A stretch of DNA of 64,000 nt from Actinomadura viridilutea (lineage in GTDB: Bacteria; Actinomycetota; Actinomycetes; Streptosporangiales; Streptosporangiaceae): assembly GCA_003001795.1 (NCBI GenBank), contig PVNI01000010.1, positions 160,882 through 224,881 on the forward strand. Reading direction: 5' to 3'. The position numbers and the translations under genes are program-made. Below are positions 47,326 through 55,601 of this stretch, in pieces (position 1 is the first letter of the stretch; every line of letters starts with the position of its first letter). Below the pieces are notes generated by a model. It had not been told where the DNA came from, searched no databases, and worked only from the letters and a program-made list of their open reading frames with translations.

Positions 47326-48636
47326 ATGTTCGATCCGAAGGCCGAGGCCATGTCCAGGGACGAGCGGGCCGCGCTGCAGCGGCACCGCCTGTGGGGCCTG
47401 ATCGACCGGCTGCTGGCGGCCGGGGGCGTCCAGGGGGAGCGGCTGCGCGAGGCGGGCGTCGAGCGCGGCGCCGACGTCACGCTCGCCGACCTGCCGCGGC
47501 TGCCGTTCACCACCAAGCAGGATCTCTGGGACGCCTACCCGTTCGGCATGCTGGCGGTGCCCAGGGACCAGATCGCGGCCGTGCACGGGTCCAGCGGGAC
47601 GCGCGGCCGGCCCACGCTCGTCGCGTACACGCGCGCCGACCTGGAGCTGTGGGCGGCGATGTGCGCCCGGTCGCTGGCGTGCGCCGGCGCCGGTCCGGGC
47701 AGCCTCGTCCACAACGCCTACGGGTACGGGCTGTTCACCGGCGGCCTCGGCATCCACCAGGGCGCGGTCGCGCTCGGCGCCACCGTGGTGCCGATGTCGG
47801 GCGGAATGACCGAACGGCAGGTCCGCATGATCGCCGATCTGCGTCCCGACATCCTGACCTGCACCCCGGCGTACGCGCTGCGGCTGGGCGAGGCGGCGGC
47901 CGAGGCGGGCGTGGACGTGTCGTCGCTGCGCGCCGGGGTGTTCGGCGCCGAGCCGTGGTCGGAGGAGATGCGCGCCGCCATCGAGAACGTCCTGCCGCTC
48001 AAGGCCGTGGACATCTACGGGCTGTCGGAGGTCATCGGGCCGGGCGTGGCCACCGAGTGCCTGGAGCAGAACGGACTGCACGTCAACGAGGACCACTTCA
48101 TCGTCGAGACGATCGATCCGGAGACCGGCGAGCCCTGCCCCGAGGGGCGGCCCGGCGAACTGGTGTTCACCACCCCCACCAAGCAGGCCCTTCCGCTGCT
48201 GCGCTACCGCACCGGCGACGTGGCGTCCCTCACCCACGGCGACTGCGACTGCGGCCGGACGCTGGTGCGGATGAGCAAGGTCATGGGGCGGGTCGACGAC
48301 ATGCTGGTGATCCGCGGCGTCAACGTCTTCCCCAGCGAGGTGGAGCGGGTCCTGCTCGGGTCCGGCCTGGTCGGCCCGCACTACCAGCTCGTCGTCGACC
48401 GCCGCGGGCCCCAGGTGCGGCTGATCGTGGCGTGCGAGCCGCTGGACGGCGGCGGCGAGGCGCCGGCCGAGCTGGCCCGGCGGCTGCGCGCCGAGATCGG
48501 CGTGACCGCCGAGGTGCGCGCCCTGCCCGCGGGCACCGTGCCGCGCGTGGAGGTCGGCAAGGCGGTGCGGGTGGTGTCGTGGGAGTCCGGCGAACCCCCG
48601 ATCCCGGGACTGGACCGTCCGGTGGCGGCCGGCTGA
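47326..48636 (+). CDS. Phenylacetate-CoA ligase (PaaK)-like AMP-forming ligase
   Basis: The 436-residue acyl-adenylate enzyme has the PaaK signature HGSSGTRGRPTLVAYT (from H87), AYGYGLFTGGLGIHQGA, DIYGLSEVIGPGVATEC, and YRTGDVASL with the C-terminal hinge region RVDDMLVIRGVNVFPSEVE. It should activate an aromatic acid as AMP ester and transfer it to CoA. No paa catabolic genes are nearby, so the substrate may not be phenylacetate. ATG 47326 has GAGGAG 7-8 bases upstream. The 276-bp upstream gap is divergent from the M48 gene. Cysteines at CDCGRTL may be a metal site seen in some family members. Confidence 0.88.
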   Translation: MFDPKAEAMSRDERAALQRHRLWGLIDRLLAAGGVQGERLREAGVERGADVTLADLPRLPFTTKQDLWDAYPFGMLAVPRDQIAAVHGSSGTRGRPTLVAYTRADLELWAAMCARSLACAGAGPGSLVHNAYGYGLFTGGLGIHQGAVALGATVVPMSGGMTERQVRMIADLRPDILTCTPAYALRLGEAAAEAGVDVSSLRAGVFGAEPWSEEMRAAIENVLPLKAVDIYGLSEVIGPGVATECLEQNGLHVNEDHFIVETIDPETGEPCPEGRPGELVFTTPTKQALPLLRYRTGDVASLTHGDCDCGRTLVRMSKVMGRVDDMLVIRGVNVFPSEVERVLLGSGLVGPHYQLVVDRRGPQVRLIVACEPLDGGGEAPAELARRLRAEIGVTAEVRALPAGTVPRVEVGKAVRVVSWESGEPPIPGLDRPVAAG

Positions 48637-48679
48637 ACACGCCGATCGCCCCCGGTGGGTCCTCGGCCGCCCCGCTGGC

Positions 48680-48685
48680 TATTCT
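48680..48685 (+). promoter_or_regulatory. TATTCT -10 element placed for a leaderless nadD transcript
   Basis: TATTCT is followed by seven bases and then the nadD ATG, so the +1 would coincide with the start codon. No Shine-Dalgarno sequence is present in the gap from paaK-like gene. Confidence 0.6.
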
Positions 48686-48692
48686 CGTCGCT

Positions 48693-49295
48693 ATGACGCA
48701 AAAGCGGCGACTGGGGATCATGGGCGGCACGTTCGACCCCATCCACCACGGCCACCTGGTGGCCGCCAGCGAAGTGGCCCACGTGTTCTCGCTGGACGAG
48801 GTGGTGTTCGTGCCCACCGGCCGGTCGGCCCACAAGGAGGGCCGGCGGATCTCCCCCGCCGAGGACCGCTACCTCATGACGGTGATCGCCACCGCGTCCA
48901 ACCCCCGGTTCTCGGTCAGTCGGATCGACATCGACCGGCCCGGCCCCACCTACACCGTCGACACCCTGCGCGACATGCGCCGCCTGCACGGCCCCGACAC
49001 CGAGCTGTTCTTCATCACCGGCGCCGACGCCCTGGCGAAGATGCTCACCTGGCACAACGCCGAGGAGCTGTTCGAGCTGGCGCACTTCATCGGCTGCACC
49101 CGCCCCGGCCACAAGCTGGCCGACCCGGGGCTGCCGAACGGACGCGTCAGCCTCATGGAGGTGCCCGCCCTGGCGATCTCCTCCACCGAGTGCCGGGACC
49201 GGGTCCGGGCGGGCGAGCCGATCTGGTACCTGGTGCCCGACGGGATCGTCCAGTACATCAACAAGCGCGCCCTGTACCACGATCAGGCGGCATGA
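48693..49295 (+). CDS. nadD: Nicotinate-nucleotide adenylyltransferase
   Basis: The 200-residue nucleotidyltransferase makes deamido-NAD from nicotinate mononucleotide and ATP. It has the GTFDPIHHGH signature (12-21), FVPTGRSAHKEG, the DTELFFITGADALAKMLTWH region and the C-terminal ISSTECRDRVRAG. ATG 48693 gives the usual N-terminus (MTQKRRLGIMGGTFDP); the frame is open further upstream only as shadow of the ligase gene. It probably has a leaderless promoter. It precedes rsfS and the phosphatase gene, the conserved order in actinobacteria, but with a 227-bp gap before rsfS. Confidence 0.95.
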   Translation: MTQKRRLGIMGGTFDPIHHGHLVAASEVAHVFSLDEVVFVPTGRSAHKEGRRISPAEDRYLMTVIATASNPRFSVSRIDIDRPGPTYTVDTLRDMRRLHGPDTELFFITGADALAKMLTWHNAEELFELAHFIGCTRPGHKLADPGLPNGRVSLMEVPALAISSTECRDRVRAGEPIWYLVPDGIVQYINKRALYHDQAA

Positions 49296-49522
49296 ACGGA
49301 AGCTTTCCGGGGGTTCCCATTCCGGAAGTCGGTCTGACCTGCCCCGACTTCACTTGATATTGGTTTCCGCGCGACGCGGCACGGGCCATACCCTGGAAAG
49401 GAACCGCCCGGTGCGGAGCACCTGGCCGCACCGGGACACGACGACGAACGGGGCCGTTCCCGCAGCCCGTGAGAGGGTGGTGCAGGGAAACCGTCCCCGA
49501 CAGGGAGGATCGCGAGCGCATC

Positions 49523-49936
49523 GTGACCGCATCCGACAGGGCCGTGCAGCTGGTCCGGCTCGCCGCCGAGGCGGCGAGCGACAAGCTGGCCGACGACATC
49601 CTTGCCTACGACGTCAGCGAGCAGCTGGTGATCACCGACGCCTTCGTGCTGTGCTCGGCGCCCAACGACCGGCAGGTCCGCGCCATCGTCGACGAGGTCG
49701 AAAAGCGCCTGCGCGAGGACGCCGACGCCAAGCCCGTCCGCCGCGAGGGCGAACGCGAGGGCCGCTGGATCCTGCTCGACTACATCGACGTCATCGTGCA
49801 CATCCAGCACGAGGAGGAGCGCACCTACTACCGCCTCGAGCGGCTGTGGAAGGACTGCCCCGTCATCGAGCTGCCCGAGAGCGTCAACGCCCACTCGGCC
49901 CAGCGCGCCAGGCCCGTGGGGAGCCAGCGTGACTGA
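49523..49936 (+). CDS. rsfS: Ribosomal silencing factor RsfS
   Basis: This 137-residue RsfS/YbeB protein has DKLADDILAYDVSEQLVITDAF, CSAPNDRQVRAIVDEVE and the highly conserved GRWILLDYIDVIVHI-H block. It binds L14 on the 50S subunit and blocks subunit joining under starvation. GTG 49523 follows GGAGG at a long 13-bp spacing; no better start is available. The stop codon lies inside the phosphatase gene (8-bp overlap), which indicates translational coupling. Confidence 0.94.
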   Translation: MTASDRAVQLVRLAAEAASDKLADDILAYDVSEQLVITDAFVLCSAPNDRQVRAIVDEVEKRLREDADAKPVRREGEREGRWILLDYIDVIVHIQHEEERTYYRLERLWKDCPVIELPESVNAHSAQRARPVGSQRD

Positions 49937-50585
49937 GCGCCGCAGAGAGCCCGGAAAACGCACCGTCGTCCTGTGGCGCCACGGCCAGACCACGTGGAAC
50001 GTCGAACGCCGGTTCCAGGGCAGGACCGACATCCCGCTGGACGAGACCGGCGTCCGCCAGGCCGAACGCGCCGCCCGGCTGCTCGCGGCGCTGCGCCCGA
50101 CGGCGATCGTGTCGTCCCCGCTCCAGCGGGCCGCCCGCACCGCCGACGCCCTCGCCGCCGTCACGGGCCTGCCCGTGCGGTACGACGACGACCTGGTCGA
50201 ACGCCACGGCGGGGCCTGGGAGGGCCTGACCGCCCAGGAGATCCGCGAACGCTACCCGGCCGAGCGCGCGGCCTGGCAGCCCCCAGGCGGCGAGACCAGC
50301 GTCCAGGTGGCCAAGCGCGTCTGCGCCGCCATCGACCGCGCCCTGGACGACCTGGCTCCCGACGGGGTGCTCGTCGTCGCCTCCCACGGCGCGGCGATCC
50401 GCCTGGGCATGGCCCAGTTCCTCGGGCTGCCCGAGGACGTCTGGGACCGGCTCGGCGGCCTGTCCAACTGCTGCTGGTCCGTCCTCACCGAGATGCGCAA
50501 GGGCGGCTGGCGCCTGGCCGAGCACAACGCGGGCACCCTGCCCGAGCCGGTGCTGAGCGACGACCGCACCGACAACGGCGCCTGA
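49929..50585 (+). CDS. Histidine phosphatase (phosphoglycerate mutase-like)
   Basis: This 218-residue protein has the branch 1 histidine phosphatase motif VLWRHGQTTWN (RHG at 17-19), QAERAARLLAALRPTAIVSSPLQRA, a catalytic acid in DDDLVERHGGAWEGL, and a second His in VVASHGAAIRLGM. In mycobacteria the equivalent gene after rsfS is glucosyl-3-phosphoglycerate phosphatase (GpgP), so a role in glucosylglycerate or methylglucose polysaccharide synthesis is possible but unproven. GTG 49929 overlaps rsfS by 8 bp. Confidence 0.9.
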   Translation: MTERRREPGKRTVVLWRHGQTTWNVERRFQGRTDIPLDETGVRQAERAARLLAALRPTAIVSSPLQRAARTADALAAVTGLPVRYDDDLVERHGGAWEGLTAQEIRERYPAERAAWQPPGGETSVQVAKRVCAAIDRALDDLAPDGVLVVASHGAAIRLGMAQFLGLPEDVWDRLGGLSNCCWSVLTEMRKGGWRLAEHNAGTLPEPVLSDDRTDNGA

Positions 50586-50672
50586 ACCGCCGTCGCCGGT
50601 AATCGATTCGAGTCCGCCGCCGGCGTCCTATACACTGGCGGAGCGCTGCGGGATGAAAGTCCACGCAGTGGC

Positions 50673-50745
50673 GGGGCTATGGCGCAGTTGGTAGCGCGCC
50701 TCCATGGCATGGAGGAGGTCTGGGGTTCGAATCCCCATAGCTCCA
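50673..50745 (+). tRNA. tRNA-Ala (anticodon GGC), copy 1
   Basis: The 73-nt sequence folds as a tRNA: acceptor GGGGCTA/TAGCTCC with one G-U pair, D arm GCGC/GCGC, anticodon stem CCTCC/GGAGG with loop ATGGCAT (anticodon GGC), T arm with GGTTCGAATCC, discriminator A. CCA is not encoded. A TACACT -10-like hexamer lies about 40 bp upstream (50631) and a terminator follows at 50756. Confidence 0.97.
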
Positions 50746-50755
50746 CGCGCGAGCA

Positions 50756-50796
50756 GGAGGGTCGTGTCCGCGAGGGCACGACCCTCCTTCGTTGTT
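50756..50796 (+). terminator. Intrinsic terminator after tRNA-Ala copy 1
   Basis: GGAGGGTCGTG (50756-50766) and CACGACCCTCC (50777-50787) form a perfect 11-bp stem with a 10-nt loop, followed by TTCGTTGTT. Confidence 0.9.
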
Positions 50797-51267
50797 CATC
50801 CGGGAACGACTCCCACAGCGCCGGCCGCGGCCGCGTGCGCGGCCGCCCACCGTGGCCGCAACCGCGTCTCGGTGATCTGTTTCGGCGATCGTCCCGATTC
50901 GCCGCACCTTGTCGACCGAGCGCAGCCGCATCCCTGGCCGGCCGTCCCGAGCGGGCAGCCGATGGTCAGCGTCGTCGTGCCGTACGGGTGCCCGCAATCA
51001 CCGCGAACGGATGCCGGAGACGAAGGCCGGGGCAGTGGGTGATCGTCCGAAGGTCCGGTGGCCGGCGCGGATGGCCACGCGGCGGTGGTGGACCGAGACG
51101 GGCGGCTGCTGTTGGCGAACCGGCGGTTGTGCGGGCGAGAAGCGGCCTGCCGATTGAACGGTCATGAACGCGGGCGGACGAGCTCTCCGCGGACCGGCGG
51201 CGTGCGGATGGCGCGAGTGGTGTCGCAGGTGCTCTAAGATGGTCATCGACCGGTCGAACCGGAATCC
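50797..51267. other. Region between the two tRNA-Ala genes
   Basis: These 471 bp hold no supported gene. One plus-strand frame near 51060-51160 reads AAVVDRDGRLLLANRRL, which resembles a PAS-domain strand and may be a relic of a sensor gene, but it is only about 40 residues long. The last 60 bp should contain the promoter of tRNA copy 2. Confidence 0.45.
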
Positions 51268-51340
51268 GGGGCTATGGCGCAGTTGGTAGCGCGCCTCCAT
51301 GGCATGGAGGAGGTCTGGGGTTCGAATCCCCATAGCTCCA
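51268..51340 (+). tRNA. tRNA-Ala (anticodon GGC), copy 2
   Basis: This copy is identical in all 73 positions to the copy at 50673, with the same acceptor, arms and GGC anticodon and no encoded CCA. Flanking DNA is unrelated, so the duplication covers only the tRNA or has been homogenised. A terminator follows at 51364. Confidence 0.97.
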
Positions 51341-51363
51341 CGTAATTCGGAATTCGGCGAATC

Positions 51364-51388
51364 GCCCCGTCTGATGGCGGGGCTTTTT
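51364..51388 (+). terminator. Intrinsic terminator after tRNA-Ala copy 2
   Basis: GCCCCG (51364-51369) and CGGGGC (51378-51383) form a stem followed by five T residues, a classic Rho-independent terminator 23 bp after the tRNA. Confidence 0.9.
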
Positions 51389-51522
51389 CGTGTCCGCCCG
51401 CGCCTCGGCGACGGGCTGCTCGTCTTCCTGACGGCCGTGGTGGCGCCGGCTCCGTGGTGCCGACGCCATCGCTCGGAACCACGGAGCCGGCGCCAAAGTC
51501 CCGGGACACCCCAGGCCGAGCG

Positions 51523-53010
51523 TCAGCGAACGGCTTCGTTCTTCGGTATCCAGCGCAGGGCGAGGATGCCGAGTCCGGCGCAGAGCACGGCGGCGATGGC
51601 CATGGCGATGTGGAGGCCGCTCAGGAACGCCTCCTTGGCCTGTTCGATCGCCGGAGCCGTGGCGTCGAGGTCGAGGGTCTCCCCGAGCGTCGGGGCCAGA
51701 TCGGGGCCGAGGAGCCGGAAGACCAGGGCCGCCGTGGAGCCGAGCAGAGCGATCCCCAGGGCGTTGCCGATCTCGTTGGAGGTCTCGGCGATCGCGCCGG
51801 CGGCGCCGGCCCGTTCCGGCGGCACGGCGGCCACGGCGGTGTCGGCCACGAGCGCGAACGAGATGCCGTAGCCGATGCCCGCGACGGCGGTGGAGGCGAT
51901 GAACCAGCCGACTCCGCCGGTGGTCGCGGTCAGCAGCAACAGCGCCAGTCCGGCCGCCATGGTGAAGTGGCAGACGACCAGCGCGGTGCGTTTGCCGAGG
52001 CGTTCGGCCGCTCCCGGAGTGAGGACGCAGACCGCGGTCAGCACCGCCGCGCCCGGCAGGGCGAGCAACGCGGCCGTCAGCACGGAGAACCCGAGCACGG
52101 ACTGCAGGTAGACGCCGGTCAGGTAGGCCGCGGCCGACCAGGCGAACAGGGACAGCACGCCGGTGATGATGGCGACGGTGAACACCTTCTCGCGGAACAG
52201 GCCGATGTCGACGAGCGGGTAGGCGAGCTTCCTCTGCCGAGCCGTGAACCAGATCAGCAGGAGGAGGCCCGCGATGCCGACGACGGCGACGCCGACGGAG
52301 GGGCCGTAGGCGGCGGCGTGCTTGACCGCGTAGACGGCGGCCAAGAGGCCCCCGGCGGACAAGACGATGCTGAGCGGGTCCACTGTGCCGGGGCGGGTGG
52401 CTTTGACCTCGCGCAAGGCGAACGGCGCGGCGCACAGGAACACGGCCACCACCGGCAAGTTGATCAGGAACACCGCGCCCCAGGCGAAGCGGTCGAGGAG
52501 CGCGCCGCCGATGATCGGGCCGATCGCGAAACCGGCGGCGAAGGTGGCGGCGAAGATCCCGATCGCTCGGGAGCGTCGGCGCGGGTCCTCGAACAGCTCG
52601 CTGAGCACCGCGAGCCCCGAGGGCAGGAGGGTGGCGCCTCCGAGTCCCATGAGCGCCCGGGACCCGATCAGCCACTCCGGTGCGGGCGAGAACGCGGCTC
52701 CGGCCGATCCGAGGCCGAACACCGCCGCGCCGATCATCAGCAGCCGCAGGCGTCCGAACCGGTCGCCGAGATTGCCGAACGCGATGAGCAGGGACCCCAC
52801 GGCGAAGCCGTAGATGTCGAGGATCCACAGCGCCTGGTCGGCGGTGGGAGCCAGCGCGCGGGTGATGGTGGGCATCGTCAGGAACAGGATCGAGCCGTCC
52901 ATCGACACCAGCAGCACCGGCCCGAGCACCACCAGCAGTCCGATCCAGGCGCGCCTGCCGGCCCGTGCCGGAGCGGCCGTCGAGGTCGGGACGCGAGAGT
53001 CGACGTTCAT
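51523..53010 (-). CDS. DHA2-type MFS drug efflux transporter
   Basis: The 495-residue protein has about 14 helices. The MFS motifs are present: motif A-like GNLGDRFGRLRLL after helix 2, LDIYGFAVGSLL in helix 2, SRALMGLGGATLLPSGLAVLSELF (motif B and loop), and AAGFAIGPIIGGALLDRFAWGAVFLINLP (motif C, with the DHA2 pattern after it). It should export cationic or aromatic drugs by proton antiport (QacA/LfrA-like). ATG 53010 gives the usual N-terminus; GTG 53016 is alternative. It is divergent from an MmyB-type regulator gene 105 bp away, with an inverted repeat between them that could be its operator. Confidence 0.92.
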   Translation of the reverse strand: MNVDSRVPTSTAAPARAGRRAWIGLLVVLGPVLLVSMDGSILFLTMPTITRALAPTADQALWILDIYGFAVGSLLIAFGNLGDRFGRLRLLMIGAAVFGLGSAGAAFSPAPEWLIGSRALMGLGGATLLPSGLAVLSELFEDPRRRSRAIGIFAATFAAGFAIGPIIGGALLDRFAWGAVFLINLPVVAVFLCAAPFALREVKATRPGTVDPLSIVLSAGGLLAAVYAVKHAAAYGPSVGVAVVGIAGLLLLIWFTARQRKLAYPLVDIGLFREKVFTVAIITGVLSLFAWSAAAYLTGVYLQSVLGFSVLTAALLALPGAAVLTAVCVLTPGAAERLGKRTALVVCHFTMAAGLALLLLTATTGGVGWFIASTAVAGIGYGISFALVADTAVAAVPPERAGAAGAIAETSNEIGNALGIALLGSTAALVFRLLGPDLAPTLGETLDLDATAPAIEQAKEAFLSGLHIAMAIAAVLCAGLGILALRWIPKNEAVR

Positions 53011-53049
53011 GGCCACCGATGCTCGAGACCGCCGCCGGACGCGGCCAGA

Positions 53050-53077
53050 CCCCTGCCATGGGTACACCCGGCAGGGG
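53050..53077. promoter_or_regulatory. Inverted-repeat operator candidate in the MFS/MmyB intergenic region
   Basis: CCCCTGCC (53050-53057) and GGCAGGGG (53070-53077) are perfect 8-bp arms 12 bp apart, lying 40 bp from the efflux gene start and 38 bp from the regulator start. Placement fits a dimeric repressor controlling both genes. Confidence 0.55.
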
Positions 53078-53101
53078 CAGGAACGTCGTCTCACCGGTGC
53101 C

Positions 53102-53107
53102 TACGAT
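53102..53107 (+). promoter_or_regulatory. TACGAT -10 element placed for a leaderless regulator transcript
   Basis: TACGAT is followed by seven bases and the ATG at 53115. No Shine-Dalgarno sequence precedes either this ATG or the in-frame ATG at 53106, which itself overlaps the hexamer. Confidence 0.5.
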
Positions 53108-53114
53108 GACCGGC

Positions 53115-53945
53115 ATGCGGACGGAGACGCTGGGAGTGTTCCTCAAGACGCGCCGAGGCCGCATCACTCCCGAAGACCTGGGCCTGCGCAGCTACGGCAC
53201 CCAGCGTCGCGTCCCCGGTCTGCGGCGTGAGGAGCTGGCGCATCTCGCCGGCGTGAGCGTCGGCTACTACACACGGCTGGAGCAGGATCAGGCGGGCACC
53301 GTGTCACGGCAGGTGCTCGACGCCCTCGCCCGCGTCCTGCGACTGGACGACGCCGAGACCGCCCACCTGCACAACCTCGCCCGCGGATCGGCGCCGCCCC
53401 GGCTGGAGACCCCCGCGCCGGAAGTCCTCGCGCCGCGCGTGTCGGCGCTGCTGGCGTCCCTCGACGACGCCGTCCCCGCGATCGTGCTCGGCCGACGCGG
53501 CGACATCCTGGCCTGGAACCGCACCGGCCACCAGCTCATGGCCGAACACCTCGACCACAGCGCTCCCGAGGACCCCGCGACGCGCCCGTCCGTCCCCCGG
53601 ATGTTCTTCCTCGACCCGCTCCACCGCGACCTCTACCGCAACTGGGAGGAGCTCGCCCGCATCCACATCGGCTACCTGCGTTTGACCTCCGGTCGGTACC
53701 CGCACGACGCCAAACTCGCCGAACTCATCGGCGAGCTCACCATGCACAGCGCGGAATTCGCGGAACTGTGGGCCACTGGAGAGGTCGCGGACTGCACGAG
53801 CGGCCCCATGCACCTCCAACACCCCACCATCGGCCGGGTGGACGTCGACTACCAGGTCTGGCTCCAACCCGACAGCCCCGATCACCGTCTCGAGATCTAC
53901 ACACCGCGCGACGCCCGCTCCCGAGACGCCCTCGCCCTTCTATGA
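53115..53945 (+). CDS. XRE-family regulator with MmyB ligand-binding domain
   Basis: This 276-residue protein has an N-terminal helix-turn-helix (about 1-85; VPGLRREELAHLAGVSVGYYTRLEQ) and a C-terminal MmyB-like PAS fold (about 105-270; IVLGRRGDILAWNRTGHQLM, RMFFLDPLHRDLYRNWEE, VDYQVWLQPDSPDHRLEIYTP). Such regulators are abundant in actinomycetes, are thought to bind small hydrophobic ligands, and often control the adjacent gene. Its likely target is the divergent efflux gene. ATG 53115 is favoured because TACGAT sits 7 nt upstream; ATG 53106 is possible. A 15-bp-stem terminator lies 21 bp past the stop. Confidence 0.9.
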   Translation: MRTETLGVFLKTRRGRITPEDLGLRSYGTQRRVPGLRREELAHLAGVSVGYYTRLEQDQAGTVSRQVLDALARVLRLDDAETAHLHNLARGSAPPRLETPAPEVLAPRVSALLASLDDAVPAIVLGRRGDILAWNRTGHQLMAEHLDHSAPEDPATRPSVPRMFFLDPLHRDLYRNWEELARIHIGYLRLTSGRYPHDAKLAELIGELTMHSAEFAELWATGEVADCTSGPMHLQHPTIGRVDVDYQVWLQPDSPDHRLEIYTPRDARSRDALALL

Positions 53946-53965
53946 CGACGACGGCCCGTCCAAGA

Positions 53966-54003
53966 GCCGCCCTCGGTCCGACGACAGGCGGACCGAGGGC
54001 GGC
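53966..54003. terminator. Bidirectional terminator between MmyB regulator and DHFR-like gene
   Basis: GCCGCCCTCGGTCCG (53966-53980) and CGGACCGAGGGCGGC (53989-54003) form a perfect 15-bp stem with an 8-nt loop between convergent genes. Confidence 0.88.
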
Positions 54004-54037
54004 GTCGGGGAGGCCGAGCTGACGTGACCCGGGCGTC

Positions 54038-54637
54038 CTACCGGACCACCCGGTAGGTGAGGTGCGTGACGAGGCCGGTGCCGGACGGGGCGCCGACCGG
54101 TTCGAGATCCGTGTCGCCGACGCCCTCGAACAGACGCTCGCCCCGTCCCAGGATCACCGGGGCGACGTGGAGGCGCAGCTCGTCGATCAGCCCGGCCGCC
54201 AGGTACTGGTTCACCGTCTGCGCGCCGCCCGCGACGGCCACGTGGCGGTCTCCGGCCGCCTCGCGGGCCAGCGCCATGGCCGCCTCGATCCCCTCCGTGA
54301 CGAACGTGAACGTCGTGCCGCCCTTCATGGCCAGCGGCTCGCGCGGGTAGTGCGTCAGGACGAACACCGGCGCGTGGTAGGGCGGCTCCTCGCCCCACCA
54401 GCCGGTCCAGTTCAGGTCCCAGTCGCCGCGGCCGGGGCCGAACATGTTGCGGCCCATGATGTAGGCGCCCGCGGAGTTGATGGCGTCCAGCACCTCCCGG
54501 TGCGCCTCCGGCTCGTCGAACATCCAGCGGTGCAGGCGCTGGCCGACGCCTTCGCCGAACGGGGCGTCCAGGCTCTGGTGCAGTCCCGCCACGTATCCGT
54601 CGATCGACATCGCCATGTCGCAGGTGACCTTCTGCAT
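54038..54637 (-). CDS. Dihydrofolate reductase family protein (RibD C-terminal domain-like)
   Basis: This 199-residue protein resembles the YwjB/RibD-C group of NADPH-dependent reductases: VTCDMAMSIDGYVAG at the N-terminus, GAYIMGRNMFGPG, FVLTHYPREPL, HVAVAGGAQTVNQYLAAGLIDEL and LHVAPVILGRGERLFEG. These proteins share the DHFR fold, but their substrates are mostly unknown; some reduce pterins or riboflavin precursors. GGAGGA precedes ATG 54637. It is monocistronic, with a terminator downstream and 420 bp of non-coding DNA upstream. Confidence 0.9.
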   Translation of the reverse strand: MQKVTCDMAMSIDGYVAGLHQSLDAPFGEGVGQRLHRWMFDEPEAHREVLDAINSAGAYIMGRNMFGPGRGDWDLNWTGWWGEEPPYHAPVFVLTHYPREPLAMKGGTTFTFVTEGIEAAMALAREAAGDRHVAVAGGAQTVNQYLAAGLIDELRLHVAPVILGRGERLFEGVGDTDLEPVGAPSGTGLVTHLTYRVVR

Positions 54638-55057
54638 CTCGCGTCCTCCTTCCGGGGCGCGCGTCTCGCGCCGTTCACGGAGGAGTCGGAGCGGATCGGC
54701 CGTCCTCTACATGACCTGAAGAGAAATGTGGACAGGGCGGACGGCAAGCACGGCCGCGACGTCCCTCCGCATGCCCGCGAGGACGGACGCGGCGTCCTCG
54801 CAGCCGAGGTCGGCACGGGTGGAGTCGCTAGTGAGCACGCCACTGGCCGGCGGAGACCAAGGGACGACCAGGAATCTGCGCCTCCAGCTGCGCAAACGGC
54901 TGTACGTCGCACCATCGCGTCGCGCGACGGACCCCTGCGGCGCGTACAGCGGCGATCACGGTGTCGGCGGGGCGCCGCGGACGAGGTGATGCACATCACG
55001 CAAACTGGCACTGTCTGACCTTTTACACCTTATGCAACTTCGTCGTACGGTGAGGGC
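54638..55057. other. Intergenic region between DHFR-like gene and broken TetR gene
   Basis: The 420 bp contain no supported gene. It should carry the promoters of both divergent neighbours. TACGGT lies 6 nt before the broken tetR start, and an AT-richer patch (55019-55040, TTTTACACCTTATGCAACTT) may hold the rest of its promoter or an operator. Short frames such as NLRLQLRKRLYVAPSRR have no recognisable family. Confidence 0.5.
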
Positions 55058-55411
55058 ATGTCCGTGGAGGTGGGCCTGCGCGAGCGGAAGAACGGCCGCG
55101 ACCTGGGACGCGTTGAGCCGCGCGGCGGTGCGGCTGGTGCCGGCGCGGGGCATGGACCGCGGCACGGTGGAGGCGATCGCCGACGAGGCGGGCGTCTCGC
55201 CGCGGACCTTCCACGACGGTGTGCGCGCGCTGATCGACGGGGTGCGGGCCCGGCCGCCCGACGAGCCGGTCCGGCATTCGTTGCGCCAGGCGGCCCTGGA
55301 CGTGCCGTCCCCGGCCGCGCAGGAGACCGGCGCGTTGCTGTGCGTGCCGACATGAGTGCGCTGTTCGATGCGGCATTCGCCCGGCCCGGCGCCGCACTCG
55401 CGCCCTCCTGA
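55058..55411 (+). pseudogene. TetR-family regulator, frameshifted and internally deleted
   Basis: ATG 55058 starts a normal TetR N-terminus (MSVEVGLRERKNG), but the frame is lost near 55093. In the next frame it resumes as TWDALSRAAVRLVPARGMDR and GTVEAIADEAGVSPRTF, the helix-turn-helix. There, the expected FNYFxSKE block is missing and the sequence jumps to DGVRALIDGVRARPPDEP, then stops at 55355. Intact relatives are about 190-210 residues. A regulator immediately upstream of an MmpL-type transporter is a standard arrangement, so the repressor of the next gene has probably been lost. Sequencing error could explain the frameshift but not the internal deletion. Confidence 0.75.
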
Positions 55412-55601
55412 CCCCCGCACCGAGACCCCGGTCCGACCCCGACCCTCGCCCCTGCGGCCTCGGTCCGCCGTCAGGCCGACCGCCGGACCCGTCCACGGCT
55501 TCCCACCCTCCTCGCGTCTGACGAGCCCAGCCCGTCGTCAGGCGAGTCCGCCGCCCGTCGCGGCGGTGATCGCGACCGATTCGTCATCGATGGGGTTTCG
55601 C

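Noticed and set aside
47326..48636. Part of a phenylacetate catabolic or biosynthetic gene cluster
   Set aside because: No other paa genes, carrier proteins or synthases are nearby; the neighbours are core metabolism genes.
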